This document shows, one piece after another, positions 58,901 to 64,000 of a stretch of DNA of 64,000 bases (the first letter of the stretch is position 1; every line of letters begins with the position of its first letter). The notes beneath the pieces were generated by a model. That model was not told the DNA's origin. It ran no database searches and saw only the letters and a program-made list of their open reading frames with translations. A program made the translations under genes and the position numbers. Origin of the DNA: Mactra quadrangularis (taxonomy: Eukaryota; Mollusca; Bivalvia; Venerida; Mactridae); contig CM046297.1 of the NCBI GenBank assembly GCA_025267735.1, positions 12,398,515 to 12,462,514 on the forward strand. The letters are read 5' to 3'.

Positions 58901-61900
58901 TAACAAAAATAATTTTGTGTGTCACTGTTAACTTGTTTGATGTGCATTTGTGATGTATGTGAGTATGGAGGGGTGAACCTGGGTACATTACTATAAAACA
59001 CATTGAAGACCTTTATGAATTACTCAAGAGTTTAAAGTTGGCATTTAGATAATACTCAATTTTCCCAATGAGCTTCATGGTTCCCAGCCTATAGTTCTAT
59101 TTGTTTGCTGATGAGTGTGTGTTGGTTCCAAATTTTTTACTTGTCATTAAAATGAATTGTAGAAATTTTTAGCCCGATTTTTTAATGAAAAAGATTGGCT
59201 TATAGTTAGGCGAAATACGGGCAGGGGCGGAGGGCGGGTGTCCGGTGTCGTTAACAATTGCGTTAAAGTTTTTTCTTTACCATATATATCTGCCATTTAT
59301 TGTCAGATCTTTATGAAACTTCATACAATGATAACATACCATGTGATGAACAGAATTAGAAAGTAACCACAAATTTACCTGGCTTTATTATGGATTATTT
59401 CCCTTTGTAATTTTTGCGTTAAATATTTTAGTATGTTGGATATCTCTGACATTTATGGTTAGGTCTTGATGAAAATCTGGCTTTAATGTAGTTTCCACAT
59501 TACATTTCTTGTTGGCTGTAATTTTCACCATCATTAGACCTGTATCATTTGGTGCAGTAGGTTAAGTGAAGGATTTTGAATCTAGTGTCCTGAAGGGGTT
59601 GCTGAATTAAGCCTCAAACCTGGGTTGATAGCACAGTTGGTAGCGCGCCAGGGTTTGGAATCTCAAGTCCCGAAGTACGGGTTCGAATCCCATCAGGTTA
59701 TTTAGGTGCCCTGGATCCTGTAAAATGACCTAAATTGTGTTGACAGGGGGATAAACCGAGTAAAAAAAAAATTAAGCTTCTCCTCGGCTGGTTATACCCT
59801 TCCATGAAAATTCTCTGAAATAATTTTGATTTTTCTCAATTAGTAAAATGTATGGAGAAGTTGTCAGCTTCATGGAATGGTAGGCGAGTTCTAATTATAG
59901 ACAAAGGCCATGGAAAGCTAGATCAGGTGAGCTGGCTGCGCTAAGATGACCATATTTTGTATTGCCATGGCATTATGATTAAGCCCTATAAAAAAGTTTT
60001 CTGATGATAAACTGCTTAACAAGTACAAGAATGAAGTACATTGTAGCTATCATTGATAATATTCTATTTAGAATGAAAATTGTGTTTTTTTTGGGTGTTT
60101 AAATTTTACAACAGCATGGCACATTATTGATTGGCTGGGACTTGACAATGAGTGATGATCACCCTGCCTTGGACTTATATTGTTAAAAAGCTATACCCTA
60201 AGATATGTTTTAGTTATGACACAAGAGAGATAATGAATTTATTAGATGGATCTTTATCTGTACAATTATTGCATTGCCTGTTGTCATTTAACATTACAGT
60301 ACCCACCAAAAGTTTGGAGACATTTTCACTTGGTATGCCTACAGAATAGCTTTTATCTAAAAATTGATGATTCCTTATTTTGAAATGCTTAATAGTTTTG
60401 CTTTATATTTTGGTTATCATTCTTATTATAACTGAGACTACCAAAATAGCATAAAAGTTATGTAATTGAAAATAATTACAATAAACATGGTTTTGGTGGC
60501 TTTAGGAAGTCAGATGCTTAATAAATGTGTTGCATTCAAGAAGTTCGTTTTTGTTTTATCACAAACAATTTTTAAATATAAAAAATATTGATTCTACAAA
60601 AATAATCATCAAATTTCAAGAATTGTAGTAAATTTCTTTTGTCTCCAAACTTTTGGTGGGTACTGTATGTATAATTGAAGAATTGTATAAGTACTATTAT
60701 TTTTAGGGATATAATATTTGGGATATTTTGCTTTTAGATGTGATATGATAATAAGGACTTTGATCCCTATTACAGAAAGGTAAAATAAAATCCCTGCAGA
60801 TCTGCTGAGAAGTAAGATTGCTTGATAGATTCATTTTTATTTTGGATTTTGGGGCCTACGAATGTTTAACATGGAAAAAGATGGTACTTTTAGTATGCAA
60901 GGAGTACTTTAAAGTGCAAAAAACCCAACTTTAAATGCTAAATTTGTCCTTTAATACATATTCATTAAAATGGCCTCTTAAATATAGGCTTTATTGAATG
61001 AGGATTCATACTTGGTTTTTCTACGCTTGTATGCATTGAAGCGGTAAGTCATTTTAGTGCCAAATGCTGAAAGGTGTTTTTTGTTCTATGACAAAATAAG
61101 GTTTCTTAATTCCAAAGTATAGCCTATAGTCTGTAGAGTTGTTGTCTGCTTTACTATAAAGCATGTACAAAGAGTGCTGAACAAACTCCTTTAGGATCGT
61201 AAGCTGTGAAAGAAACCCTTTTTGCAATAGTCCCCTTTTTGCTGTAACTTCATGGTAATGCCTGGTAGTACCCTTAATGCAGCTTCTAGAAAAATGAAAA
61301 TGGTCTTTTGTCATTTATTATGCATGGATTTTGTATATTTAATCATTATGTTGTCATTGAATAGCCAAGTTTGATAGGTCATTTCAAAACTAGTTTAACT
61401 ACTTGCCAATTAAAGAGAATGTTAATTAGTTTTTTGCTGACTTATCATATATTCTTCATAATCTTAAGTATCAGACACATTCTCACTGTATAAAGCAGTT
61501 TATTGTATCTAATTTCATTGGAATGCAGAATTCTTGATTATAAGTTGCATTTTGATGTTATTTAAAGCACCTATGCACCTATGCTGGAGCACTTTGTTTT
61601 CAGAATGAGCAAAAATCACTTTAAAAGTTTTCAATAGATATATGGCATATTTTAATTATTTATATTCTGTAAAGTAAGAGTTTTATGTCCTATATATCTT
61701 TTTTATGCTATATTTTATGGATTTCCCATATTTTTGTTGTTTTTTTGTCCAATGCTTCAGTTGCCTGTCATGTTACTTGCAAAATTAACCGTTTAGCTTT
61801 CTTACAGGTAGATATAGAATAAGCTTTAATTGACTATGTTAATGATTGTGTAATCCAGATTATAAGGTTTAATAATTATTGTATTTTGAAGTTAAAAAAA

Positions 61901-63325
61901 TACGAGACCATCATATTTGCATTTTGACAATGTCTGCAATAGAATAGAATTTTGTAAAGCATTAACATGGTGTTCATTTCCATTATAATAAATTTAGCTT
62001 AAGGAGCATTCCTAATGTAGTATTAAAAGGTATTAAAAATATTTTTAAAGCATAAAAATGATGATGATTCCTACACCAATAATTCTAGGGGTATATCTAT
62101 CCTAAGTAAATTAGTGACATATTGTTTAATTAAAAGGCCATTTTGTAATTATAGGTTTTGGTTCATTGTTATTCTTTTAGAATTTAATATTCTTCAATAT
62201 CATTTGGCTCAGTTCAACAACCAGGCCAATTTATTTTGAAATTAGAAATGTTTTATTAAAATTGTGATGTTTACTCTGTAAACCATTTATCTGGCCTATT
62301 TTATGACATTTTGACCTTTTTTGTTGCATTGAAATTTAATGAAAATACTAAGTTACATTTTTGATGTCACTTCCCTTGCTGTTATTATGTAATTTCTTTT
62401 ATTACCAAAGAAATTCAGTCAACAAGTATTTGTGTTTTCATTGGTTTTGTCAATTCTAAATGAAAACAATCAGACATTATGGTCTTGAACATCAATGACA
62501 TTTCTTTCTCTGGAAGGTTTTACTGCTTATTTAAAAAAGTTTTTGGGAAAGAAAACTTAGCTTTATAATGGTTCATTTGACACATGATTTTTAATTTATT
62601 ACAACTTACATCAAAATGACTATGTATTGAACTGGTTACAGATATTATAGGCTACCTTCTGTATAATATACCAAGGAAAACAGAAACTAATATTGAAATA
62701 TGGAGTTTTGATTTTCTTCTACTCATGGCAAAATTTAATTTATCTTGAAATTCTTGTTGACATCTCATCACCTTTGTCAGCTGACTGATTTGTGATCACA
62801 TGACCAGCAAATGGTCACATGATACTAAGAAACGATAATTTAGAAAAATAGAGATGTCGCCTGAAATTTCTAGTTTAAATGAGTTTTGGTACTGAGAAGT
62901 AGAAAATTAACTTAATAAATGGTCCAGAGCAGAGAACCCATTTCATTTGGACATACACATGGGTGCAAGTTTTCAGGCATATGCCTGAAGCTCAGGTTTT
63001 TCACAACAAATTAGACAATGTTTTGCTATTAAATTATGTAAAAAAAAATGTTTTCAAGTTACAGTTTTCAGGTTTTTCCAAATTTTCATCTTGCACCCAT
63101 ACATACATGTAATATGAGAAAATTATAATAATGTATATAAAATGTCGATAGACTTGATAATATAATATTTGGACATACACCATATACAATGTTTTCATGA
63201 TTTAAGACAACTAAATGTGTATACTTTACAGATTTCTCTCAACTGAAACGGTAAAATCTTTGATTAGACGAAACAAATCATCTGTGGATTTACAAAATTA
63301 TGAACGGAGGTTATTTGAGTGTTAA
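28757..63325 (+). CDS. SLC4A2-like: SLC4-family anion exchanger (AE2/AE3-like), 5' part of the gene
   Basis: Thirteen exons (28757-28968, 29517-29632, 33944-34185, 35932-35946, 37205-37270, 41735-42029, 44326-44358, 51034-51267, 52333-52552, 53445-53608, 54170-54333, 57555-57735, 58672-58807) splice without a phase break into about 692 residues. A candidate follows at 63232. The family exchanges Cl- for HCO3- at the plasma membrane and sets intracellular pH; a role in shell mineralisation is inference. Only the cytoplasmic N-terminus is visible. Residues 1 to about 587 are an acidic, Ser/His/Lys-rich extension, longer than I recall for vertebrate AE2. The conserved core follows: [49 protein letters not shown] and SDQI-like [20 protein letters not shown] and [11 protein letters not shown] favour the AE branch over Na+-coupled members. 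The first exon and the membrane domain were not found. Confidence 0.9.
29517..29632 (+). CDS. SLC4A2-like: Anion exchanger exon
   Basis: It encodes [20 protein letters not shown] and on to SEYDIS. The acceptor is ATTTTCAG|GATG. Two donors overlap: GTAGGT after base 29632 and GTTTCT after 29636. Only the first keeps phase with the next exon, giving DIS-S-HRRSS. Confidence 0.8.
29690..30010 (+). repeat. Minisatellite TTGCCATGGTAACTTATATTG
   Basis: About a dozen units of 21-28 bp contain the palindromic core GCCATGGTAAC or its complement order TTACCATGGTTAC. The array lies in an intron of the anion exchanger gene. Predicted frames across it are artefacts. Confidence 0.85.
30527..31080. mobile_element. 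piggyBac-type MITE, TTAA-flanked
   Basis: TTAA|CCCTTAACCGCTC at the left and AGTAAAGGG|TTAA at the right give inverted CCCTT ends with TTAA on both sides. The interior is richer in G+C than the intron around it, with runs such as CACCCCCCTCC and TCAGGGGGG. No transposase frame is present. It splits an older MITE-like sequence (ATTTTGAT ... ATTTTGATGG). Confidence 0.75.
31889..32033. repeat. Palindromic fold-back element
   Basis: AGGTTATTATACATTTTACT at the left mirrors AGTAAAATGTATAATAACCT at the right. The arms (about 58 bp) include GGACGAGTACACAGCTT and AAGCTGTGTACGAGTCC. The loop of about 30 bp starts AAAAAGTCATATTGG. A smaller related palindrome (CCGTCCAATAC ... ATATTGGACGG) follows near 32121-32178. 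Confidence 0.85.
32378..32616 (+). repeat. SINE family A, 5'-truncated
   Basis: It starts near the B box (CAGGTTCGAATCCTACC) and lacks the A box. The body GTAGTTTCTGGCCTTGTGG and the 3' part GTTAAACCCAGTAAAAAA are present. Confidence 0.8.
33199..33486 (+). repeat. SINE family A, full-length
   Basis: tRNA-like head with TAGCGCAGTTGGTAG and GCGGGTTCAAATCCCACC, family body and an A-rich tail. ATCATGATAA (33189-33198) and ATCACGATAA (33487-33496) form a target duplication with one mismatch. Confidence 0.92.
33944..34185 (+). CDS. SLC4A2-like: Anion exchanger exon with poly-lysine tract
   Basis: It encodes [20 protein letters not shown], then [13 protein letters not shown] and a run of Lys broken by [13 protein letters not shown], ending EKEEYS. 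The acceptor is TATTTTAG|GTCA and the donor ACTCG|GTAAGG. It begins with two codon bases and ends in phase 0. The basic tract resembles Lys-rich segments of AE2/AE3 N-termini. Confidence 0.85.
34969..35354. mobile_element. Tc1/mariner-type MITE, copy 1
   Basis: The ends are CAGTACCCACCTAAAGTTTGG and (inverted) CTAAACTTTTGGTGGGTACTG, with TA on the right and a mutated flank on the left. The interior matches 60297-60665 in the opposite orientation (for example ATGATTATTTTTGTAGAATC versus its complement). There is a C8-10 and A9 run at 35228-35249. Confidence 0.88.
35932..35946 (+). CDS. SLC4A2-like: Possible 15-nt micro-exon of the anion exchanger
   Basis: TTTAATCAG|GGTTACTCCTCTGAG|GTGAGTAT has good splice sites around five codons (GYSSE), phase 0 on both sides. 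It would sit between ...EKEEYS and LKRTVSY without changing the frame. There is no similarity support, and the site could be coincidental. Confidence 0.4.
36200..36480 (+). repeat. Minisatellite TTTAGTGTTCTTTAACC
   Basis: About eight units of 33-38 bp read TAGTGTTCTTTAACCTTTGG followed by (G)AAAAAGATT. Units degrade to the right. Intronic. Confidence 0.8.
37205..37270 (+). CDS. SLC4A2-like: Possible anion exchanger exon (66 nt)
   Basis: It encodes [20 protein letters not shown] and two more residues, phase 0 to phase 0. The acceptor AAATTTCAG|TTGAAG is good and the donor GTG|GTATGA is fair. No clear homology was recognised, so the 3' boundary may be different. Being a multiple of three, it could be skipped without a frameshift. 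Confidence 0.5.
37468..37850. mobile_element. hAT-like MITE with 8-bp target duplication
   Basis: TAGTGGTGGGACATCG at the left and TTGGTACACCACTA at the right are the terminal repeats. AGTTTATA at 37460-37467 and 37851-37858 is a perfect 8-bp duplication. The interior is rich in ATCGATT motifs and codes for nothing. Confidence 0.9.
39319..39390. repeat. Solo hAT-like end
   Basis: TAGGGCTTCACGATACGCC with subterminal ATATTGCAATAC and TATCGCGATACG resembles one end of a hAT-type element such as that at 18091. No partner end was found. Confidence 0.4.
39600..39775 (+). repeat. Dispersed repeat with GTTGCCC/CTTGCC core
   Basis: Same family as 3058-3180: GAGGTTGCCCAACTTGACAG, CAACTTGCCGAAACC, then GGTCGTCAGGGGCAATAGG and TTAAATGTCAAGCTCTG. 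Confidence 0.55.
39948..40492. mobile_element. MITE with nested inverted repeats (545 bp)
   Basis: The outer ends TTTATTCAACTGTCAGCGGC and GCCACTGACAGTTGAATAAG are inverted repeats of the family at 19546-19705. Inside, ATAAGGCCATGCCAAATCGG / CCGATAAGGCATGGCCTAAT and GAATTCTGTTAAGCG / CGCTTAACAAAATTC form a second inverted pair. No protein is encoded. Confidence 0.85.
40641..40760 (+). repeat. (TATTG)24 microsatellite
   Basis: Twenty-four consecutive perfect TATTG units, preceded by TTTTTG. The lack of interruptions suggests a young and probably variable locus. It lies in an intron. The repetitive frames on both strands (Ile-Val-Leu-Tyr-Cys and Asn-Thr-Ile-Gln-Tyr) are artefacts. Confidence 0.97.
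40846..41070. mobile_element. Tc1/mariner-type MITE, TA-flanked
   Basis: TA|CAGTGAAATTTCTCTCTATAG at the left and TATAGTAGAGAACTTCCACTG|TA at the right. The interior TAGCCACCTC ... AGCCACTGTAG is non-coding. It directly follows the (TATTG)n region by about 85 bp. Confidence 0.8.
41564..41632. repeat. Short hairpin repeat, second copy
   Basis: GCGCAAGACAAGTCTAA pairs with TTAGACTTGTTTTGTACTGAC across TTTATTTACATGTAG, the same loop as at 21788-21852. The stem changed from ACTAGTCT to ACAAGTCT and its partner changed to match. Confidence 0.7.
41735..42029 (+). CDS. SLC4A2-like: Anion exchanger exon, acidic
   Basis: It encodes [20 protein letters not shown], more Asp/Glu clusters (HSDDEDDD) and then [20 protein letters not shown] to the end GLFYI. 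The acceptor is GTTTTTCAG|GAAT and the donor ATTG|GTAGGT. It starts in phase 0 and ends after one codon base. Probably a disordered regulatory segment. Confidence 0.85.
44015..44165 (+). repeat. Tandem repeat TTTTAGGATAATTTTGAAAG
   Basis: Two units of about 58 bp with AGATTTAAGAGATTTAATAC and internal repeats of TTTTAGGATAA. Intronic. Confidence 0.75.
44326..44358 (+). CDS. SLC4A2-like: Anion exchanger small exon (33 nt)
   Basis: It encodes [10 protein letters not shown] with split Gly codons at both sides (phase 1 to phase 1). The acceptor TTATGTTCAG|GTAAC and donor ACAG|GTATTT are good. As a symmetric 33-nt exon it is a likely cassette exon. Confidence 0.6.
44880..44950 (+). repeat. Short tandem duplication TAGGGTCTTCA
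   Basis: GGGTCTTCATG..TCATGTGAGCAAT.TAGGGTCCTC(G/A)GA recurs about three times between 44835 and 44955. Intronic and non-coding. Confidence 0.6.
45736..46023 (+). repeat. SINE family A, full-length
   Basis: Good A box (TAGCGCAGTTGGTAGCG) and B box (AGGTTCGAATCCGTC), full body, tail CAATAAATAAATAA. CTTTGACCACAA flanks both sides (45724-45735, 46024-46035), a perfect 12-bp target duplication. Confidence 0.94.
46153..46222. repeat. Conserved-loop stem-loop, copy 2
   Basis: GGGCTTACTGCAAAACAGTT pairs with GACCGTTTAGCCTTAAGCCC around TACTCAATTTAAGAAAAGAG. Compared with 9555-9626, the loop differs by one base and several stem pairs have changed. Confidence 0.8.
46621..46836 (+). repeat. Minisatellite GGCCAATCTTTTCCCC, about 14 units
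   Basis: Units of 14-17 bp repeat CCGGCCAATCTTTTCC. Eleven of about 14 keep CCAAT and three read CCAAGC. On the minus strand this gives repetitive Gly-Lys-Asp-Trp-Pro frames, which I regard as artefacts. CCAAT is the core of NF-Y sites, but a regulatory role is only speculation. Confidence 0.93.
47290..48300 (+). repeat. Dispersed repeat R2 carrying an inserted element
   Basis: The left part (TGCTCGACTTTTCGAAGAAA, GAGAGCTTAATTATGC) and right part (GAATGAAAGTTGGTATGC, GTCGAGCATGATGTCC, GACTGCCCTTGTTTTAGC) match the R2 family. Between about 47400 and 48012 it is interrupted by a separate element. Confidence 0.65.
47400..48012. mobile_element. Element with CCCCATTGTATCGAT inverted ends
   Basis: TGGAACCCCATTGTATCGAT at the left and ATCGATACAATGGGGTTCGA at the right are inverted repeats. 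An additional GCCATTGTATCGATGCAT lies inside at about 47614. No transposase is visible. Target duplication is unclear, so boundaries are approximate. Confidence 0.65.
48606..48876 (+). repeat. SINE family A with shortened head
   Basis: The A box region is intact but about 20 bp of the anticodon-side sequence is missing (GTAGCGTGCCTTAGAGGGTG). B box GGGTTCGAATCCCACC and body are good. CTGTCAATCC flanks both sides (48596-48605, 48877-48886). It is inserted in a copy of the repeat also found at 9040-9200. Confidence 0.92.
49452..49563 (+). repeat. SINE family C, 3' end only
   Basis: AGTTAAATCCAGAGATTTAG, GGCTGACTGACCGCCGTTAT and GTTGCTACAGCGTTGAATCC correspond to the 3' part of 57809-58116. It runs straight into a SINE of family B. 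Confidence 0.8.
49565..49792 (+). repeat. SINE family B, uninterrupted copy
   Basis: Head AGCCGTGGCATAGTGGTTAG with GTGGGTTCCAGCCC as B-box region, body CATACCCTATACATGAGTTG and tail GTTAAATCCAATTG-A(n). ATCCAACAAA before and ATCCAAGAAA after suggest a target duplication. It serves as reference for the split copy at 17907. Confidence 0.85.
50145..50432 (+). repeat. SINE family A, full-length
   Basis: GGTCGATAGCGCAGTTGGTA, B box GAGTTCGAATTCCACC, body GAAGTTTCCGGCCTTGTGG and tail CCAATAAATAAATAAAC. No clear target duplication was identified. Confidence 0.88.
51034..51267 (+). CDS. SLC4A2-like: Anion exchanger exon
   Basis: It encodes [20 protein letters not shown], then [16 protein letters not shown] and [13 protein letters not shown]. 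The acceptor is ATCTCTTAG|GTTC and the donor ATTAG|GTAGGT. It is phase 1 to phase 1 and 234 nt long, so it could be skipped in frame. Confidence 0.82.
52333..52552 (+). CDS. SLC4A2-like: Anion exchanger exon, Asp/His-rich
   Basis: It encodes [20 protein letters not shown], more acidic repeats ([15 protein letters not shown]) and [20 protein letters not shown]. The acceptor is TTTTTTTTCAG|GTGA and the donor CATAG|GTTAGT. Starts in phase 1 and ends in phase 2. Acidic and His-rich stretches are typical of AE N-termini. Confidence 0.88.
52565..52682 (+). repeat. Dispersed repeat R1, short copy after an exon
   Basis: TTTTAGCTGGATTTTTCAAT, GCGTTAAAGTTTTC and TTTCTGCCATTTATTGTCAG match the first part of 28399-28710 and 59166-59512. 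It begins about 13 bp after the exon end at 52552. Confidence 0.7.
52668..52886 (+). repeat. Two CTGACAGTTGAATAAAATT blocks
   Basis: GCGTCACTGACAGTTGAATA (about 52688) and GCGCCCCTGACAGTTGAATA (about 52862) are two end copies of the 19546/39948 MITE family. Both are followed by CAATAAGTGAAT, so one is probably a duplicate of the other. Confidence 0.65.
52915..53350 (+). repeat. Dispersed repeat, R2-like with internal duplication
   Basis: CGACTATTCAGAGAATAGTG at the left and AATAGTCGAGCGTGCTGTCC at the right are the ends. Inside, TTCTTGGTTAAGTTTTT, GGTGCAACATTTT and AGGTCAAATACCAAGTTGCA occur twice about 175 bp apart. The end GACTGCTCTTGTTTTCA matches the R2 end at 48285. Confidence 0.7.
53445..53608 (+). 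CDS. SLC4A2-like: Anion exchanger exon with [10 protein letters not shown] motif
   Basis: It encodes [20 protein letters not shown], then [20 protein letters not shown] and DLDDMA. The acceptor is ATTTTCAG|ACAT. The donor is GCTA|GTATGT. Phase 2 in and phase 1 out. The RVPT..EEA..L.SADLDDM block is a recognisable AE2/AE3 signature just before the conserved core. Confidence 0.93.
53640..53790 (+). repeat. Dispersed repeat R5, + copy
   Basis: AGCTTGCATACTTGCAAAAT and GGATTTTGAAAATTGCGAG recur as the reverse complement near 57420-57485 (ATTTTCAAAATCCACTCG, GAGTATGCAAGCTTAAGCTC). Unidentified family. Confidence 0.6.
53995..54085 (-). repeat. tRNA-like SINE head
   Basis: The minus strand reads GTGAGCTCAGTTGGTAGAAT like an A box, but the B-box region (GTTTTCCTGGCATGACCTGG) is poor. 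Probably a SINE fragment of yet another family. Not a tRNA gene, since stems do not form. Confidence 0.4.
54170..54333 (+). CDS. SLC4A2-like: Anion exchanger exon, basic/His-rich
   Basis: It encodes [20 protein letters not shown] and [20 protein letters not shown] to DHSPHE. The acceptor is ATTTTCAAG|GTCA and the donor GAG|GTGAGT. It enters in phase 1 and leaves in phase 0. The join MA-SHR completes the DLDDMxSHR motif of AE proteins, and PHE precedes VFVEL as in the family. Confidence 0.93.
54353..54966. repeat. Giant fold-back (arms about 240-270 bp)
   Basis: TATACTAATGGACAAAAGTC at the left mirrors GACTTTTGTCCATTAGTATA at the right. Matching continues through GGTATCGTTAGAAAGAGAAT, TGAGCCAGTTCTG, TTGCAAGTTACAAATGA, GAGTCAGTTTTAATGAAAC and GGGTTAATGGGGTCACACAC equivalents to a loop near 54625-54690. 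It begins 19 bp after the splice donor at 54334. The mirrored frames on both strands are artefacts. Confidence 0.93.
54968..55180 (-). repeat. SINE family A, truncated
   Basis: Minus-strand copy with the 3' part and body (TTTTAGGTCATTTTACAG, GTTTACCCATCCATAAGGC) and remains of the B box (GGGATTTGAACCTGTACCCC). The A-box end is missing. It directly abuts the fold-back. Confidence 0.75.
55467..55534. repeat. Conserved-loop stem-loop, copy 3
   Basis: GGTTTAGTGCAAATAGGTCA pairs with GACCATTTTGCACTAAACC around AATATAAGAAAAGAGTGAG. Many outer stem bases differ from copies 1 and 2 yet pair with each other. Confidence 0.82.
55940..56165 (+). repeat. Minisatellite GTGAAGGAGTTATTCCCCTT
   Basis: About four and a half units of 45-50 bp: TGAATATTTCAATTTTGTA followed by GTGAAGG(A/G)GTTATT(C/T)CCCTT. 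Intronic. Confidence 0.88.
57150..57500 (-). repeat. Dispersed repeat R5, - copy
   Basis: Inverted relative of 53640-53790; the best match is 57415-57490. It ends about 60 bp before the exon at 57555. Confidence 0.5.
57555..57735 (+). CDS. SLC4A2-like: Anion exchanger exon, start of conserved cytoplasmic core
   Basis: It encodes [20 protein letters not shown], then [39 protein letters not shown]. This is the hallmark opening of the SLC4 cytoplasmic domain (Band_3_cyto family). The acceptor is GTATTTCAG|GTAT and the donor AATG|GTAAGG. Phase 0 in, phase 1 out. [11 protein letters not shown] rather than the Na+-coupled variant points to the AE branch. Confidence 0.97.
57809..58116 (+). repeat. 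SINE family C, full-length
   Basis: Head CCGGCTAGCTCATTTGGTAG with B box GGGTTCGATTCCCGG, body GGAGCTTGGTCATGAAATTA, 3' end GACCGCCGTTATATGACC and tail CCCAAAAAAC. CTTTCACTAGGG flanks both ends (57793-57804, 58117-58128), a perfect 12-bp target duplication. The intact B box makes it one of the youngest copies here. Confidence 0.92.
58255..58671 (+). repeat. Eight tandem copies of a splice acceptor plus exon start
   Basis: Units start at 58255, 58307, 58359, 58411, 58463, 58515, 58568 and 58620 and are 52 bp long (the sixth 53). Each is (G)TTCACTAATGCTCGACC, TTGAAGTTACTGATTTG, CTTGGTTTATATTTTAG and so contains coding start [11 protein letters not shown] and a 3' splice site. The ninth copy is the real exon at 58672. 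Confidence 0.97.
58672..58807 (+). CDS. SLC4A2-like: Anion exchanger exon after acceptor array
   Basis: It encodes [40 protein letters not shown] and LTKHK. The acceptor is TATTTTAG|GTTC and the donor CACAA|GTATGT. Phase 1 in and phase 2 out. The order LDLE..L.GLAH.VVE.M...DQI matches the AE cytoplasmic domain. Its first 38 bp are the source or product of the tandem array upstream. Confidence 0.95.
59166..59512 (+). repeat. Dispersed repeat R1, longest copy
   Basis: TTTTAGCCCGATTTTTTAAT, GGCTTATAGTTAGGCGAAAT, CTTTACCATATATATCTGCC, CATACCATGTGATGAACAGA and CTTTAATGTAGTTTCCACAT. Same order as 28399-28710. Non-coding, intronic. Confidence 0.78.
59622..59771 (+). repeat. SINE family A with internal deletion
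   Basis: Good head (TAGCACAGTTGGTAGCGCG, GGGTTCGAATCCCATC) joined directly to the 3' part (GGTGCCCTGGATCCTGTAAA, TTGTGTTGACAGG, poly A). The body between is missing. ATTAAGCCTC before and ATTAAGCTTC after suggest a target duplication. Confidence 0.85.
59780..59994 (+). repeat. SINE family A, 5'-truncated
   Basis: GGTTATACCCTTCCATGAAA, GAGAAGTTGTCAGCTTCATG and GTTCTAATTATAGACAAAGG are a diverged body without the tRNA-like head. The preceding young SINE is inserted at or near its left edge. Confidence 0.75.
60297..60665. mobile_element. Tc1/mariner-type MITE, copy 2
   Basis: TA|CAGTACCCACCAAAAGTTTGG and CCAAACTTTTGGTGGGTACTG|TA are 21-bp-or-longer exact terminal repeats flanked by TA. The interior matches 34969-35354 in inverse orientation. 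No transposase. Confidence 0.95.
62960..63099. repeat. Short element with TGGGTGCAAG inverted ends
   Basis: TGGGTGCAAGTTTTCAGG at the left and CTTGCACCCA at the right, with CAGGTTTTTC occurring on both sides of a T/A-rich centre. Flanks CATACACA and TACATACA resemble each other but are not an exact duplication. Confidence 0.55.
63232..63325 (+). CDS. SLC4A2-like: Candidate next anion exchanger exon, possibly terminal
   Basis: After acceptor ACTTTACAG|ATTT the phase-2 join gives [25 protein letters not shown] and NYERRLFEC followed by TAA at 63323-63325. If a weak donor (GGAG|GTTATT after 63309) is used, the frame continues; if not, the protein ends before the membrane domain. The Ser/Arg/Lys character suits the linker after the LLxKH motif of SLC4 proteins. 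Similarity is not strong enough to be sure. Confidence 0.5.
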
Positions 63326-63825
63326 TACTAGTATATTATATATAATAAAAATACTTTTAGCACATAACAGTTCACTAGTTATTAACATAACATGACAGAG
63401 GTATAAATTAAATGATATCCAGGGGTCAAGGGGCCACTTACATGTAATAGTCCAAAATTTTGATCTTCAAAAATACACATTTTGTATTTTACTTTCTTAT
63501 TTTTTAAAAATTTTGATTGGTCTGTACAAGCATATAGGATGACATTCTCAAAGCATCTGAAGCATGTTTTTTAAACAAAACTTTTATTTCTTTATTGCCT
63601 TGACTTTTGGCCATTATGCAAAGCAAATGTCAAAATCTTCTTAGACCCACTTTGAGTTTTCCAACTATGATGCTATGTGAATGCCATCCTAGATCAAAAT
63701 GAAGGTTTCCATTGACTGCTGGGTTCATTTTAATTTACATCCATGTTTTATTTAAAACTCTGTCAATCTGAATAAACATCTTATATCTCTCTATTGTGGA
63801 AACTATTCTGCATGGAAATCTATTT

Positions 63826-64000
63826 ATCACGCTTATTGGTGAAATTTCTGATTGAGTAATGCTAAAAAAATGTATGGTGAAATTTCCGATTGAGTTATGC
63901 TTAAAAAATGTATGGTGAAATTTCTGATTGAGTTATGCTTACAAAACTATATAGTGGAATTTCTGATTGAGTTATGCTTAAAAAATGTATGGTGAAATTT
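63826..64000 (+). repeat. Minisatellite GGTGAAATTTCTGATTGAGT
   Basis: About four and a half units of 37-39 bp: GGTGAAATTTCTGATTGAGT, TATGCTTAAAAAATGTAT. The array runs off the right edge of the window. Confidence 0.9.

Overview
The window is AT-rich animal (eukaryotic) DNA. Coding sequence sits in small exons with GT..AG introns, intergenic and intronic DNA is full of non-autonomous transposons, and there is no operon structure. Three families of tRNA-headed SINEs, many short fold-back DNA elements and an invertebrate-type SLC4 anion exchanger gene suggest a mollusc, most likely a bivalve. The species assignment is inference; no species-diagnostic gene was seen.

Region 1 (1-28756) holds no recognisable host gene. 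It contains one apparently complete piggyBac-type transposon (5648-8725). Its transposase is 588 residues long, has the three catalytic aspartates and carries one clean intron. Around it lie SINEs, palindromic MITEs, a nested hAT-in-SINE insertion with perfect target duplications, a 946-bp hAT-like element inside a TTCATT-rich satellite, and several minisatellites.

Region 2 (28757-63325, + strand) is the 5' part of one large gene. Thirteen exons splice in phase, two of them (the 15-nt and 66-nt ones) only tentatively, to give about 692 residues of an SLC4 Cl-/HCO3- anion exchanger (AE2/AE3-like). First comes a long, acidic, Ser/His/Lys-rich N-terminal extension. The conserved AE cytoplasmic core follows ([28 protein letters not shown], LLLxKH-like end). 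A candidate next exon ends in an in-frame stop unless a weak donor is used. The membrane domain lies beyond the window and the true first exon is not identified.

The introns carry most of the unusual structure. Eight tandem 52/53-bp copies of the 3' splice site plus the first coding bases stand directly upstream of exon 58672-58807, and every upstream copy would give a premature stop. A 614-bp fold-back starts about 20 bp after a splice donor. Two Tc1-type MITEs of one family lie in opposite orientation. A stem-loop family keeps the same loop while its stems vary.
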